DNA of 64,000 bases from Vicinamibacterales bacterium (GTDB lineage Bacteria; Acidobacteriota; Vicinamibacteria; Vicinamibacterales; UBA2999): positions 186,001-250,000 of the forward strand of contig JAWKHS010000009.1 of assembly GCA_041394705.1 (NCBI GenBank), in the 5' to 3' direction. The position numbers and the translations under genes were made by a program. Of the stretch, positions 23,920 through 32,109 are shown one piece after another. Position 1 is the stretch's first letter; each line of letters begins with the position of its first letter. The notes below the pieces were generated by a model. The model did not search any database and was not told where the DNA came from. It worked only from the letters and a program-made list of their open reading frames with translations.

Positions 23920-26880
23920 ATGAGCATTCGTGTGAGCGCAGTGCTGGTGGCGCTCGGGCTGGCCCTGAGCGTGACCGCGTCGGCACAGGAAACCACGGGG
24001 ACGTTGAGCGGCAAGCTCGTCGACGCGCAGGGGCTCGCGCTGCCCGGCGTGTCCGTGACCGTCACCGGCCCGCAGGGCAGCAAGGCGTACGTGACCGACG
24101 CGGAAGGCATGTTCCGCGCCTCGTTCCTCACGCCCGGCACCTACGAGGTGCGCGCGGAACTGCAGGGCTTCAAGGCGGTCGAGCGTCGGGGCATCAGCGT
24201 GAGCCTCGGGCAGACCACCACGCTGACGCTCAGCTTGGAGGTGGGCGGGCTCACCGAGACCGTCCAGGTCGTGGGCACGTCGTCCATCGTGGACACGAAA
24301 TCGACGACGACGGGCGCTGTCATTTCCAGTGAGCTCCTGGCGAAGGTGCCGGTGGGCCGCCGGTTCACCGACACGCTGTACCTGGCACCCGGGGTCAGCA
24401 GCAGCGGGTCGGCCGGCACCGCCAATCCCTCCGTGTCCGGCGGATCCGGACTGGACAACCTGTACGTGGTGGACGGCGTGAACATCACCAACACGGGCTA
24501 CGGCGCCGTCGGCTCCTACTCGATCGTGTTCGGGTCGCTCGGCAGCGCGACGCCCTTCGACTTCATCAAGGAGGTCCAGGTCAAGACGGGCGGCTATCAG
24601 GCCGAGTTCGGCCAGTCGCTCGGCGGCGTGGTGAACGTCGTCACCAAGAGCGGAAGCAACGCCATCAACGGATCCGTCTTCGGCTACACCCAGCCGAATA
24701 CGCTCGAAGCCGACTGGAAGACCTACCAGTCGGCCAACGGCACCGTGAACACGCTGCACACGCAGCGATCGGACGTCGGGATCGAAGCGGGCTTCCCGCT
24801 CATCCAGAACAAGCTGTTCGGCTTCGCGGCCATCAACCCCGCCTGGGAGAAGCGGACGTTCATCGCGCCGGACGACTTCCCGCTCCGGAGCCTCGGCGAG
24901 GTGGACCGCGACCGCACGTTCCTGGCGTACTCTGGCAAGCTGACCTGGCAGGCCGCGGCGGCGCACCGCCTCGACGCCTCCTTCTTCGGCGATCCGGCCA
25001 AGGGCAAGAACGGTCCGCAGCGCACGTCCTCCCTGCTGGTCGACGACACTTCGTCCTTCAGCGAGATCGAGTTCGGCGGCCACAACCAGACGCTGCGCTA
25101 CGACGGCGTCCTCGGCTCGAACCTGCTCGTCGAGGGCAGCTACGCGCACGCCTTCAACAGGATTGCCGAGACGCCCGGGGTGAACGAGTGGCGGGTGACC
25201 GACACCACGGTGGTGCCCAACGTGATCACGGGCGGCATCGGTTTCTTCGAGCAGGGCAACGAGAGCACCAACCACCAGTTCTCGGGCAAGGTCACCTACA
25301 TTCAGGGCCGCCACGAGATCAAGGCGGGCGCCCTCTTCGAGGACGTGGAGTACTCCCAGGTGAACCAGCGCACCGGACCGACGTTCACGGCCCCCGATGG
25401 ACGGGAGACGGCGACGGGCGCGCAGGTGAGCATCCTCAGCGACCCGACGTTCGGCCGCATCTGGCGCGTCACGCGGGCGAACTTCAACTCGGGTCGTGTG
25501 ACGACCCAGAACTACTGGGCGGCGTTCGCCCAGGACAGCTGGCGCGTCGGGGATCGGCTGACCGTGAACGCAGGATTGCGCTACGAGCAGCAGACGCTGG
25601 TCGGCACCTTCGACACGCTGACCACGCTCACGGGCGAGCAACTGAGCGACTTCGCCCTCAAGAACAACTGGGCGCCGCGCATCGGCGTCGTGTTCGACGT
25701 GCTCGGCGGCGGCCGCAGCAAGCTGTACGGCAACTACGGCCGCTACTACGCGCGCATCCCGAACGACCTGGCGGCGCGGGCCCTGTCGGGCGACGAAGGC
25801 GCCAGCCGCATCGACTACTTCGACGCGCAACTGACGCAGCCGATCCCCCAGGGCACCGAGGCCGGCGGCCAGACCAATCACTTCGTCCTCTCGGGCGTGG
25901 GCGCCGACCAGATCGATCCCAATGCGAAGCTGTCCTACCAGGACGAGTTCGTGGCGGGCTTCGAGTACGAGGCGATGGCCAACACGAACCTCGGCGTGCG
26001 CTACATCCATCGCAACGTCGGACGCGTGCTCGAGGACATCGCCGACGCGCCCGTCGTCGCCTACGATCTGGGACTGCCCGGCCTCTCCTCGGTGGAGTAC
26101 ATCCTGACGAATCCCGACGCGAGCTTCCCGACCCGATTCCCGGAGCTGGGCGCCAGCTTCGAGGATCCGAAGCACGTGTACGACGCGGTGGAATTGACGG
26201 TGGACCGCCGCTTCGCGAACAACTGGTCCGCGCTGGCCAGCTACCGGTGGTCGCGGCTCTTCGGCAACTTCGAGGGCTTCTATCGCGAGGACAACGGGCA
26301 GTCCGATCCGGGCATCACGTCCCTGTACGACTTCCCGACCAACGACCCCTCGTTCACGGCCATCGGCGGAACCGAGTTCGGGTATCTCGGCGACATCCGC
26401 TACCTGGGCAAGCTGGGTGAGGGGCCGCTGCCGCTCGATCGGCCGCACCAGGTCAAGGTGTACGGGAACTACGCGTTCATGGGCGGCCTCGCGATTGGTG
26501 CCGGACTGCGCGTCCAGTCCGGGAAGCCGCTGACGGCGTTGGCAGCGCTGGCGCCCTACGACAACGACAGCGAGATCCCGCTGACGCCTCGCGGCGAGGG
26601 CTTCGACACCGTGGACGGCTTCAAGACGCGGACGCCGTTCGAGACGCAGCTCGACGTGCAGGCCAGCTACGCGCTGACGTTCGGGACGCGCCGCGTCACG
26701 CTCCTCGCCGACGCCTTCAACGTGCTCAACACGCGGAAGGTGACCGACTACAACGCCGCCATCGAGCAGAGCTTCGGCGTGCTCAATCCCGACTACGGAA
26801 CGCCGACCTCGCAGAACGTCTCGGGGCAGCAGTTCCAGGCGCCGTTCTCGCTGCGCCTGGGCGCCCGCTTCTCCTGGTAG
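23920..26880 (+). CDS. TonB-dependent outer-membrane receptor with N-terminal carboxypeptidase-like domain
   Basis: 986 residues. ATG at 23920 with GGAGG and 6-nt spacing. A signal peptide is seen at 1-22 (ending SASAQ). Residues about 27-110 form a carboxypeptidase-regulatory-like beta domain (GKLVDAQGLALPGVSVTVTG). The plug follows at about 115-235 (VVDGVNITNTGYG, FIKEVQVKTGGYQAEFGQSLGG, VNVVTKSGSN), then a beta barrel ending in the aromatic terminus FSLRLGARFSW expected for BAM-mediated insertion. This is the Oar/CarbopepD-TonB class typical of acidobacteria, often for glycans or peptides; the substrate cannot be read. A stem-loop follows at 26896-26923. Confidence 0.95.
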   Translation: MSIRVSAVLVALGLALSVTASAQETTGTLSGKLVDAQGLALPGVSVTVTGPQGSKAYVTDAEGMFRASFLTPGTYEVRAELQGFKAVERRGISVSLGQTTTLTLSLEVGGLTETVQVVGTSSIVDTKSTTTGAVISSELLAKVPVGRRFTDTLYLAPGVSSSGSAGTANPSVSGGSGLDNLYVVDGVNITNTGYGAVGSYSIVFGSLGSATPFDFIKEVQVKTGGYQAEFGQSLGGVVNVVTKSGSNAINGSVFGYTQPNTLEADWKTYQSANGTVNTLHTQRSDVGIEAGFPLIQNKLFGFAAINPAWEKRTFIAPDDFPLRSLGEVDRDRTFLAYSGKLTWQAAAAHRLDASFFGDPAKGKNGPQRTSSLLVDDTSSFSEIEFGGHNQTLRYDGVLGSNLLVEGSYAHAFNRIAETPGVNEWRVTDTTVVPNVITGGIGFFEQGNESTNHQFSGKVTYIQGRHEIKAGALFEDVEYSQVNQRTGPTFTAPDGRETATGAQVSILSDPTFGRIWRVTRANFNSGRVTTQNYWAAFAQDSWRVGDRLTVNAGLRYEQQTLVGTFDTLTTLTGEQLSDFALKNNWAPRIGVVFDVLGGGRSKLYGNYGRYYARIPNDLAARALSGDEGASRIDYFDAQLTQPIPQGTEAGGQTNHFVLSGVGADQIDPNAKLSYQDEFVAGFEYEAMANTNLGVRYIHRNVGRVLEDIADAPVVAYDLGLPGLSSVEYILTNPDASFPTRFPELGASFEDPKHVYDAVELTVDRRFANNWSALASYRWSRLFGNFEGFYREDNGQSDPGITSLYDFPTNDPSFTAIGGTEFGYLGDIRYLGKLGEGPLPLDRPHQVKVYGNYAFMGGLAIGAGLRVQSGKPLTALAALAPYDNDSEIPLTPRGEGFDTVDGFKTRTPFETQLDVQASYALTFGTRRVTLLADAFNVLNTRKVTDYNAAIEQSFGVLNPDYGTPTSQNVSGQQFQAPFSLRLGARFSW

Positions 26881-26895
26881 GCGCCCGTCCCACAC

Positions 26896-26923
26896 GCGAG
26901 GGAGGCCGCCCGGTCTCCCTCGC
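26896..26923 (+). terminator. Stem-loop downstream of the TonB receptor
   Basis: A perfect 9-bp inverted repeat, GCGAGGGAG at 26896-26904 and CTCCCTCGC at 26915-26923, with a 10-nt loop, begins 16 nt after the receptor stop. A pyrimidine-rich tract (CTTCCCTCCTCCCTCC) follows instead of a T run, so it may be an intrinsic terminator adapted to high GC or an mRNA-protecting hairpin. Confidence 0.6.
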
Positions 26924-27005
26924 CCTTCCCTCCTCCCTCCCCGTGTTCCAGGGCCGGCGACGGTCGCCGGCCCACCCTTCGTCCCACCTGTTGAACGGCG
27001 GGGGC

Positions 27006-27033
27006 TTGACAGCGCGGAGGTCGCTGCTAGAAT
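27006..27033 (+). promoter_or_regulatory. Strong sigma-70-like promoter of the BlaI/M56/HEAT operon
   Basis: TTGACA at 27006-27011, a 16-nt spacer, and TAGAAT at 27028-27033, the best promoter match in the window. The -10 box lies inside the first palindromic operator, so repressor binding would block RNA polymerase directly. Confidence 0.75.
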
Positions 27034-27040
27034 TCCAGCA
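27025..27040. promoter_or_regulatory. Proximal BlaI-type operator
   Basis: TGCTAGAATTCCAGCA, an imperfect 6-4-6 palindrome with one mismatch pair, covers the -10 box. It is the same size and core as the second site 22 bp (two helical turns) downstream. BlaI/MecI dimers bind such short palindromes, so autoregulation is the natural reading. Confidence 0.7.
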
Positions 27041-27046
27041 CAGTGA

Positions 27047-27062
27047 TGCTAGAAAACTAGCA
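27047..27062. promoter_or_regulatory. Distal BlaI-type operator
   Basis: TGCTAGAAAACTAGCA, a 6-4-6 palindrome with both half-sites perfect (TGCTAG/CTAGCA), lies in the predicted leader, 34 nt before the chosen repressor start. Spacing of 22 bp from the first site places both on the same DNA face. Confidence 0.72.
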
Positions 27063-27096
27063 GACTGAACCAGTGGCCGTGGAAACGGAGCGATCG

Positions 27097-27480
27097 ATGA
27101 GTCCCGCCCAGGAATTGAGCAAGCGCGAGCGCCAGATCATGAACGTGATCTACCAGGTGGGCGAAGCCACCGTCGGCGAGGTCCTGGATCGCATTCCCGA
27201 CCCGCCGAGCTACTCGGCCGTCCGCGCCACCCTGCGCGTGCTCGAGGAGAAGGGCCACGTCGGCCACCGCCAGGACGGCCAGCGGTACGTCTACGTGCCG
27301 ACGGTGCCGCAGGAGACGGCCAAGACCGCGGCCCTCTCGCACCTGCTCGGCACCTTCTTCGGCGGCTCGGTGGAAGCCGCCGTGATGGCGCTCGTGCAAC
27401 TGGACGAGGCCAAGCTCTCGTCGTCGGAACTCGACAAGCTCGCCGCGCGGATTCGGCAGGCCGAGCGGGAGGGGAGGTAG
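27097..27480 (+). CDS. BlaI/MecI/CopY-family transcriptional repressor
   Basis: 127 residues from the ATG at 27097, preferred over the GTG at 27073 because GGAG lies about 8 nt upstream and the family domain starts directly (LSKRERQIMNVIYQ). The winged helix covers residues about 8-75 (VGEVLDRIPDPPSYSAVRATLRVLEE is split by the recognition helix), and the C-terminal dimerisation helices follow. Members repress their own operon and are inactivated when the partner M56 sensor peptidase is triggered. Here the partner gene starts 2 nt after the stop. Two matching palindromes at 27025-27062 support autoregulation. No beta-lactamase or PBP2a gene is nearby, so an antibiotic role is not implied. Confidence 0.95.
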   Translation: MSPAQELSKRERQIMNVIYQVGEATVGEVLDRIPDPPSYSAVRATLRVLEEKGHVGHRQDGQRYVYVPTVPQETAKTAALSHLLGTFFGGSVEAAVMALVQLDEAKLSSSELDKLAARIRQAEREGR

Positions 27481-27482
27481 CG

Positions 27483-30107
27483 ATGGGTACGACGGCCGTC
27501 CTGTCCGTGCTGCTCGGATCCGCGGTGAAGGGCTCGGCTCTCCTCGGGCTGGCGGCCCTCGCCGCGCTGTGGCTGAAGCGCGGTTCAGCCGCGTCGCGGC
27601 ACCTGGCCTGGCAGCTGGGCCTGTTCGGCCTGCTGGCGCTGCCGGTGGTGACGCTGGTGCAGCCGTTCCAGTGGGAAGTCCCGGCGCTGCCGGCGATCGC
27701 GGTCGCACCCGCCGCGCAGGTCGCCGCGCTGACGCCCATCGGCGATTCGGCGCCGGCGCCGGCGCCGCGAGCTGCCCGGCGCGTCGACCTGGCGCCCGCG
27801 TCGCCCGACGCGGCCAGGGAGGCGCAAGGGCCGGGTGTGGCCGTCGCGGCCATCCCGGCAGACGACGCTCCGGCCATCTCGTGGCAGTCGCGGGTGCCGG
27901 CGTGGCTCGGTGCGATGTGGCTGCTGGGCGCGGCGGCGGTGCTCGCGCGCTTCGGCGTGGGCCTGCTGGTCGCGCGCTGGTACGCCCGGCACTCGACGCC
28001 GCTCGATGCGGTGGAATGGGCCAGCCTGAACGAGACCATGTCCTTCGCGGTGGGCCTGGGCCATCCCGTGCGCCTGCTGAAGAGCGCGCGGGCGGCCACG
28101 CCGATGACGTTCGGCATCCTGCACCCGGTGGTGCTGCTCCCGGCCGACGCCGACGACTGGCCCGAGGACCGCCGCCGCATCGTGATGCTCCACGAGCTGG
28201 CGCACGTCCACCGCCTGGACTCGCTCACGCAGTGCCTCACGCAGCTCGCCTGCGCCGTCTACTGGTTCAATCCGCTCGTGTGGATGGCCGCCCGGCGCCT
28301 GCGTGCCGAGGCCGAGCGCGCGTGCGACGACTGGGTGCTGCGCGCGGGGATGCGCGCGTCCACCTACGCCGAGCACCTGCTCGACATGGTGAAGACGATC
28401 GGACGCCTGCACACGCCCGCGGCGGCGCTGCCCATGGCGCAGCGCTCCACCTTCGAGGGCCGGCTGCTCGCCATCCTCGAGCCCGGCCTCGACAGGAACG
28501 GCCTGACCAGGGCCCAGGCCGTGGCGCTCACGGCCGTCATCGCGATCGTCGTCGTGCCGCTCGCCGCCGTCACGCCCGTCCGTACCGCCCCCCGCGCCGC
28601 CGAGGCGCTCGTGGGCGCGCCTTCACCGGTCGACACCGCCGCCGCGCCGCTGCCCGCGGCGCAGTCGGCGACGGAGCGCGAGGCCGCGGCGACCGCGGCT
28701 CGCTCGAACGCCCCGGCCGACGTGCCCGCGCCCGATCAGGCACCCGAGGCGGCACTCGAGCTGCGCCGGGCGCCGGCCAGCTTCATCGGCCGGATCGCCA
28801 GGACCGCCATCGACGCGGTGAGCGGCGCGCTCTCCGACAAGGCCGTGGAGACGACCATCCGCGAGGCCGTGCACCACGCCACGTCGGACACCCAGCGCAC
28901 GATCAGCCCGGCCATGCTCGAGGCCCTGATCGGGGCGCTCGGGGACAGCGAGGTCGACGTGCGGAAGAACGCCGCGCAGGCCCTGGGCAACCAGGAGGAC
29001 CCGCGCGCCGTGGACGCGCTCTCGCGGACGTTGCAGCAGGACCAGGACGCCGCGACGCGCCGGATGGCCGGCTGGGCCCTCGGCCAGATCGAGGACAGCC
29101 GGGCCGTGCCCGCGCTGAGCGCGGCGCTCGCCAAGGACGCGGACGTGGAGGTGCGGCGGACGGCCGCCTGGGCGCTCGGACAGATCGAGAGCGCCACGGC
29201 CATCGACGCGCTCACCACGGCCATGAAGGATGCCGACCAGGAAGTGCGATCGCAGTCGGTCTGGGCGCTGGGACAGATCGAGGACGCGCGCGCCGTGCCG
29301 GCCCTGACGACGGCCGTCGGCGACGCCGACGCCCGCATCCGCAAGATGGCCGTGTGGGCCCTGGGGGAGATCGAGGACCGCGCCGCGGTCCCCGCGCTCA
29401 CCGCGGCGCTCAAGGACGCGGACGAGGCCGTGCGCGAGCAGGCCGTGTGGGCCCTCGGGCAGATCGAGGTACCTGAAGCGGTCGATCCGCTGCTGACGAT
29501 GGCGAACGACCGCTCGGACGCCACGCGCAAGCAGGTGGCGTGGGCGCTCGGTCAGATCGAGAGCAGCCGCGCCGTCGAACCGCTGACCCGGATGCTGCAG
29601 CAGGACGCGTCGAGCGACGTCCGCCGCCAGGCGGCCTGGGCCCTGGGCCAGATCGAGGACGCCGCCGCCATCCCGGCGCTCGGCGCGGCGCTGAAGGACG
29701 CCTCGCCCGGCGTCCGCCGCCAGGCCGCGTGGGCGCTCGGCCAGATCGAGCGGCGGCCGGCACCGCCGCAGCTGCTCGAGGCCCTGAAGGACGACGACGT
29801 CGAGATGCGGCGCACCGTGGTCTGGGCCCTGGGCCAGATCGAGGACCCGAACGCAGCGGCCGCGCTTCGCGGCGCGCTCGCGGATGCCGACCGCCAGGTG
29901 AAGACGGGCGCCCTGCGCGCGCTCGTGGCACTCGGGGACGAGGCGGCCTACGACGCGCTCGCCGAGATGCTGAAGGACCCGGATCCCGAGATGCGCAAGA
30001 TGGCGGCGCAGGCGATGGGACGCGGCGGCATGCGCTGGCCCAGTCCCCGACCGCAGCCGCAACCCCAGCCGAGACCGCAACCGAGGCCGCGCCCGAACGG
30101 CGCCTGA
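27483..30107 (+). CDS. M56 (BlaR1-type) membrane metallopeptidase fused to a HEAT-repeat array
   Basis: 874 residues. The N-terminal part (1-370) has several membrane helices and the zinc site HELAH (His237, Glu238, His241), as in BlaR1/MecR1, where the cytoplasmic protease loop destroys the partner repressor after signal. A final membrane helix lies near 340-360 (AVALTAVIAIVVVPLAAV). In place of a penicillin-binding sensor, residues about 475-850 form a HEAT array: nine copies of the heptad WALG(Q/E)IE at 31-32 residue steps, with flanking degenerate copies. A Pro/Gln/Arg-rich tail closes the protein. Topology implies the HEAT array is extracytoplasmic, so it probably senses or binds a protein partner. 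Start ATG 2 nt after the BlaI stop. Confidence 0.93.
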   Translation: MGTTAVLSVLLGSAVKGSALLGLAALAALWLKRGSAASRHLAWQLGLFGLLALPVVTLVQPFQWEVPALPAIAVAPAAQVAALTPIGDSAPAPAPRAARRVDLAPASPDAAREAQGPGVAVAAIPADDAPAISWQSRVPAWLGAMWLLGAAAVLARFGVGLLVARWYARHSTPLDAVEWASLNETMSFAVGLGHPVRLLKSARAATPMTFGILHPVVLLPADADDWPEDRRRIVMLHELAHVHRLDSLTQCLTQLACAVYWFNPLVWMAARRLRAEAERACDDWVLRAGMRASTYAEHLLDMVKTIGRLHTPAAALPMAQRSTFEGRLLAILEPGLDRNGLTRAQAVALTAVIAIVVVPLAAVTPVRTAPRAAEALVGAPSPVDTAAAPLPAAQSATEREAAATAARSNAPADVPAPDQAPEAALELRRAPASFIGRIARTAIDAVSGALSDKAVETTIREAVHHATSDTQRTISPAMLEALIGALGDSEVDVRKNAAQALGNQEDPRAVDALSRTLQQDQDAATRRMAGWALGQIEDSRAVPALSAALAKDADVEVRRTAAWALGQIESATAIDALTTAMKDADQEVRSQSVWALGQIEDARAVPALTTAVGDADARIRKMAVWALGEIEDRAAVPALTAALKDADEAVREQAVWALGQIEVPEAVDPLLTMANDRSDATRKQVAWALGQIESSRAVEPLTRMLQQDASSDVRRQAAWALGQIEDAAAIPALGAALKDASPGVRRQAAWALGQIERRPAPPQLLEALKDDDVEMRRTVVWALGQIEDPNAAAALRGALADADRQVKTGALRALVALGDEAAYDALAEMLKDPDPEMRKMAAQAMGRGGMRWPSPRPQPQPQPRPQPRPRPNGA
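29073..29843 (+). repeat. Nine-fold 93-nt coding repeat (HEAT array)
   Basis: Codons for the WALG(Q/E)IE heptad start at 29073, 29169, 29262, 29355, 29448, 29541, 29637, 29730 and 29823: seven steps... of 93 nt apart from two of 96. Only copy four has E for Q. The heptad is strongly conserved while the other helix residues vary, as in HEAT/PBS-lyase-like solenoids. Confidence 0.9.
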
Positions 30108-30125
30108 CACCCAGCGGAGATCGCC

Positions 30126-31037
30126 ATGACTGAGAGCGAGCACACCCTGCGGGCCACGCCGAGGCCGGCAGGACGGGCGGCGTATGTCCTCGCGCTGGCA
30201 GGCGCGGCCATGTTGGCCCTGATCGTCTCGCGCGCGACCGGAGCCGCGCGCGAAGCGTCGGGGGAGGCGCAGACGGCGGCGGGACAGACGCCGCCCGGTG
30301 TCGGGGACTTGCTCGACCGGGTCCGCGGCGTGGATCCGGTGGTCTGCGTGCTGGTCGGGCGCAGCCTGGACACGCGCTGGGGGATTCGGCGCAGCCAGAT
30401 CGCGTTCGGCGAGGGCGCGGGGGCGTTCGACGGCGCCGGGCTCCTCGACTGGGTGGACGCGGCCGTCGTGGACGCGGCCCAGCTGCCGGCCCTGCGCGCG
30501 GGCCTGGCGGACGCGGACGCGTGCGTGCGGCAGACCGCGGCGCGCCTCGCCGGACGCCTCGACGCGCCGGACCTCAGCCGGGATCTCGGCGGCGAGCTCG
30601 CGAGTCCGAATCCGCGGACGCGGGAAGCGGCGCTGCTCGCGCTCGGCTACTTCGAACGGCCCTCGGGCGGCGACGACGCGCGCCGGGCGCTCGGGGACGA
30701 CGATCTCGGCGTGCGCAAGGCCGCGGCCTGGGCCCTCGGCAAGATCGAGCGCGACGACGCCGTCCCGGCGCTCGTCAAGGTGGCCGCCGACGCGGACCCG
30801 GCCATGCGCCGAGTGGTCGCGTGGGCGCTGGGCAACATCGAATCGGCGTCCGCCGTGCCGACACTCACGCGCCTGCTCGGCGACGGCGACACCGGCGTGC
30901 GCGTCCAGGCGGCCAACGCCCTGGGGCGGATCGAGAGCTCGGAGGCCATCCCGGCCCTCATCAAGGTGCTGTCCGACGACCGGGAGCCGCTCGTACGCAA
31001 GGCCGCGGCGAACGCGCTGGGGCGCATCTCCGGCTGA
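30126..31037 (+). CDS. Membrane-anchored HEAT-repeat protein, partner of the M56-HEAT sensor
   Basis: 303 residues. A single N-terminal membrane segment or uncleaved signal lies at about 18-40 (YVLALAGAAMLALIVS), leaving the rest outside the cytoplasm. From about residue 115 to the end it is a HEAT solenoid, and its last four units carry WALGKIE, WALGNIE, ALGRIE and ALGRIS, the same heptad as the neighbouring M56 fusion, so the two arrays are probably related by duplication or interact. It starts 18 nt after the M56 gene, with GGAG upstream, and is likely the third gene of the BlaI-controlled operon. Confidence 0.88.
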   Translation: MTESEHTLRATPRPAGRAAYVLALAGAAMLALIVSRATGAAREASGEAQTAAGQTPPGVGDLLDRVRGVDPVVCVLVGRSLDTRWGIRRSQIAFGEGAGAFDGAGLLDWVDAAVVDAAQLPALRAGLADADACVRQTAARLAGRLDAPDLSRDLGGELASPNPRTREAALLALGYFERPSGGDDARRALGDDDLGVRKAAAWALGKIERDDAVPALVKVAADADPAMRRVVAWALGNIESASAVPTLTRLLGDGDTGVRVQAANALGRIESSEAIPALIKVLSDDREPLVRKAAANALGRISG

Positions 31038-31064
31038 GCGACGGCGTGCCCGCGCGGCAGGCGG

Positions 31065-31439
31065 CTACCGCGGACGCTCGCCCGCCGGCCGCAGCCGAAT
31101 CGGGCCGTCGGTCAGCGAGAGCGCGAACGGCGCGACCGCCGTGGCGCCGCCGGACGCCGCGACCCGAACCCTCCAGCCGAGCGTGGCCATCGCCCCGATG
31201 AACGACAGCGGGCCGGCCGGGCTCACGAACGTCAGGGCCGTGCGGCCGGATCCGCCCCCGGCCGGCACGGATCGCGTGTCGGCCACGGACGTCTCGACGG
31301 GATGGCAGTTGCCGGTCGTCCACGCAAGCTGCACCTCGATCGTCTCGCCTGGTGCGAGGTCCGCCCACTCGATGGCGACGGTCATGACCTCGCCGGGCCT
31401 GACCAGACCTGGGGTGACGACGGTGAGGCCGTGCGTCAC
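31065..31439 (-). CDS. Hypothetical beta-sandwich-like protein (124 residues)
   Basis: The GTG at 31439 overlaps the stop of the upstream gene (GTGA), so the two are translationally coupled. The sequence is Val/Thr-rich with alternating strands (GLTVVTPGLVRPGEVMTVAIEW is typical of an Ig-like or arrestin-like fold split here by GEV), one Cys, and no signal peptide or membrane helix. Its content continues the theme of the upstream protein's C-terminal half, so the pair may once have been, or may function as, a single protein. No family recognised. Confidence 0.68.
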   Translation of the reverse strand: MTHGLTVVTPGLVRPGEVMTVAIEWADLAPGETIEVQLAWTTGNCHPVETSVADTRSVPAGGGSGRTALTFVSPAGPLSFIGAMATLGWRVRVAASGGATAVAPFALSLTDGPIRLRPAGERPR

Positions 31440-32083
31440 GCCATCCTCGCAGGTGGCGCCACGACCGTCACGGGGACCCGGGCCGTCAGCTCCGGACCGC
31501 GCGACATCGCGGCTTCGAGGACGAGCGCCCAGTCGACGCGCGTCCAGTGGCCGCCGAACGTGTGCATCGTGGTGAGCGGCACCTGGACCCGGCCGGCGCC
31601 GCTGGCCGCCAGCGCCCGGCCCTCGGGCGCATGCACGCGCGCAACGTCGATCCGCGCGAAGACGGAGCGACCGGGACCCGACGACAGCTCCGCGTCGGGT
31701 CGCCACTCGTAGCCTTCGAGCCACACGTGCAGCGTGCGCAGGCGGGCGACGTCGCCGTCGAAGGACCACCGCACATCGGCGGCACCACCGAGGACCAGCG
31801 GGTCCGGGTCCACGTGCAGCACGGGCCGGGGATAGCCGAGCCTCGAGAGCTGTCCGGGCAGGAACCAGAGGAGGGCCCCGGCAATCGGCACCAGGAGCAC
31901 GGCGAACGGCAGGAACCACTCCCAGTGCGCCTGCCCGTCCCGCCACCCGCGGTACGCCAGCCAACTGAACAGGGCGGCAGCGCCGACGGCCCCGGCCGTC
32001 ACCAGCGCCGAGAAGGCCACGTCGCCGCCGGGGGAGACCCGGGTCCCGGTGCGGTGAGTGGTCCGTTCGCGGGACGGCGTCAT
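31436..32083 (-). CDS. Two-helix membrane protein with C-terminal beta domain, unknown function
   Basis: 215 residues. Two membrane helices lie near residues 23-45 (FSALVTAGAVGAAALFSWLA) and 55-75 (WFLPFAVLLVPIAGALLWFL). The C-terminal 135 residues look beta-rich (PRPVLHVDPDPLVLGGAADV, LRTLHVWLEGYEWR). The layout recalls DUF3592-type membrane proteins but I cannot confirm this. It lies 26 nt after the phosphatase-like gene and overlaps the next gene by 4 nt, so it is part of a four-gene minus-strand run (33355 down to 31065). Confidence 0.75.
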   Translation of the reverse strand: MTPSRERTTHRTGTRVSPGGDVAFSALVTAGAVGAAALFSWLAYRGWRDGQAHWEWFLPFAVLLVPIAGALLWFLPGQLSRLGYPRPVLHVDPDPLVLGGAADVRWSFDGDVARLRTLHVWLEGYEWRPDAELSSGPGRSVFARIDVARVHAPEGRALAASGAGRVQVPLTTMHTFGGHWTRVDWALVLEAAMSRGPELTARVPVTVVAPPARMA

Positions 32084-32109
32084 CTGCGGCGGGGGGCTCG
32101 CGACGCGTC

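Noticed and set aside
23737..26895. A 1052-codon minus-strand frame opposite the TonB receptor
   Set aside because: Shadow; the plus strand has the signal peptide, plug and barrel of a receptor, an SD site and a terminal aromatic residue.
27097..30107. Beta-lactam resistance locus
   Set aside because: BlaI and M56 signatures are clear, but there is no beta-lactamase or PBP2a gene and the sensor domain is a HEAT array.
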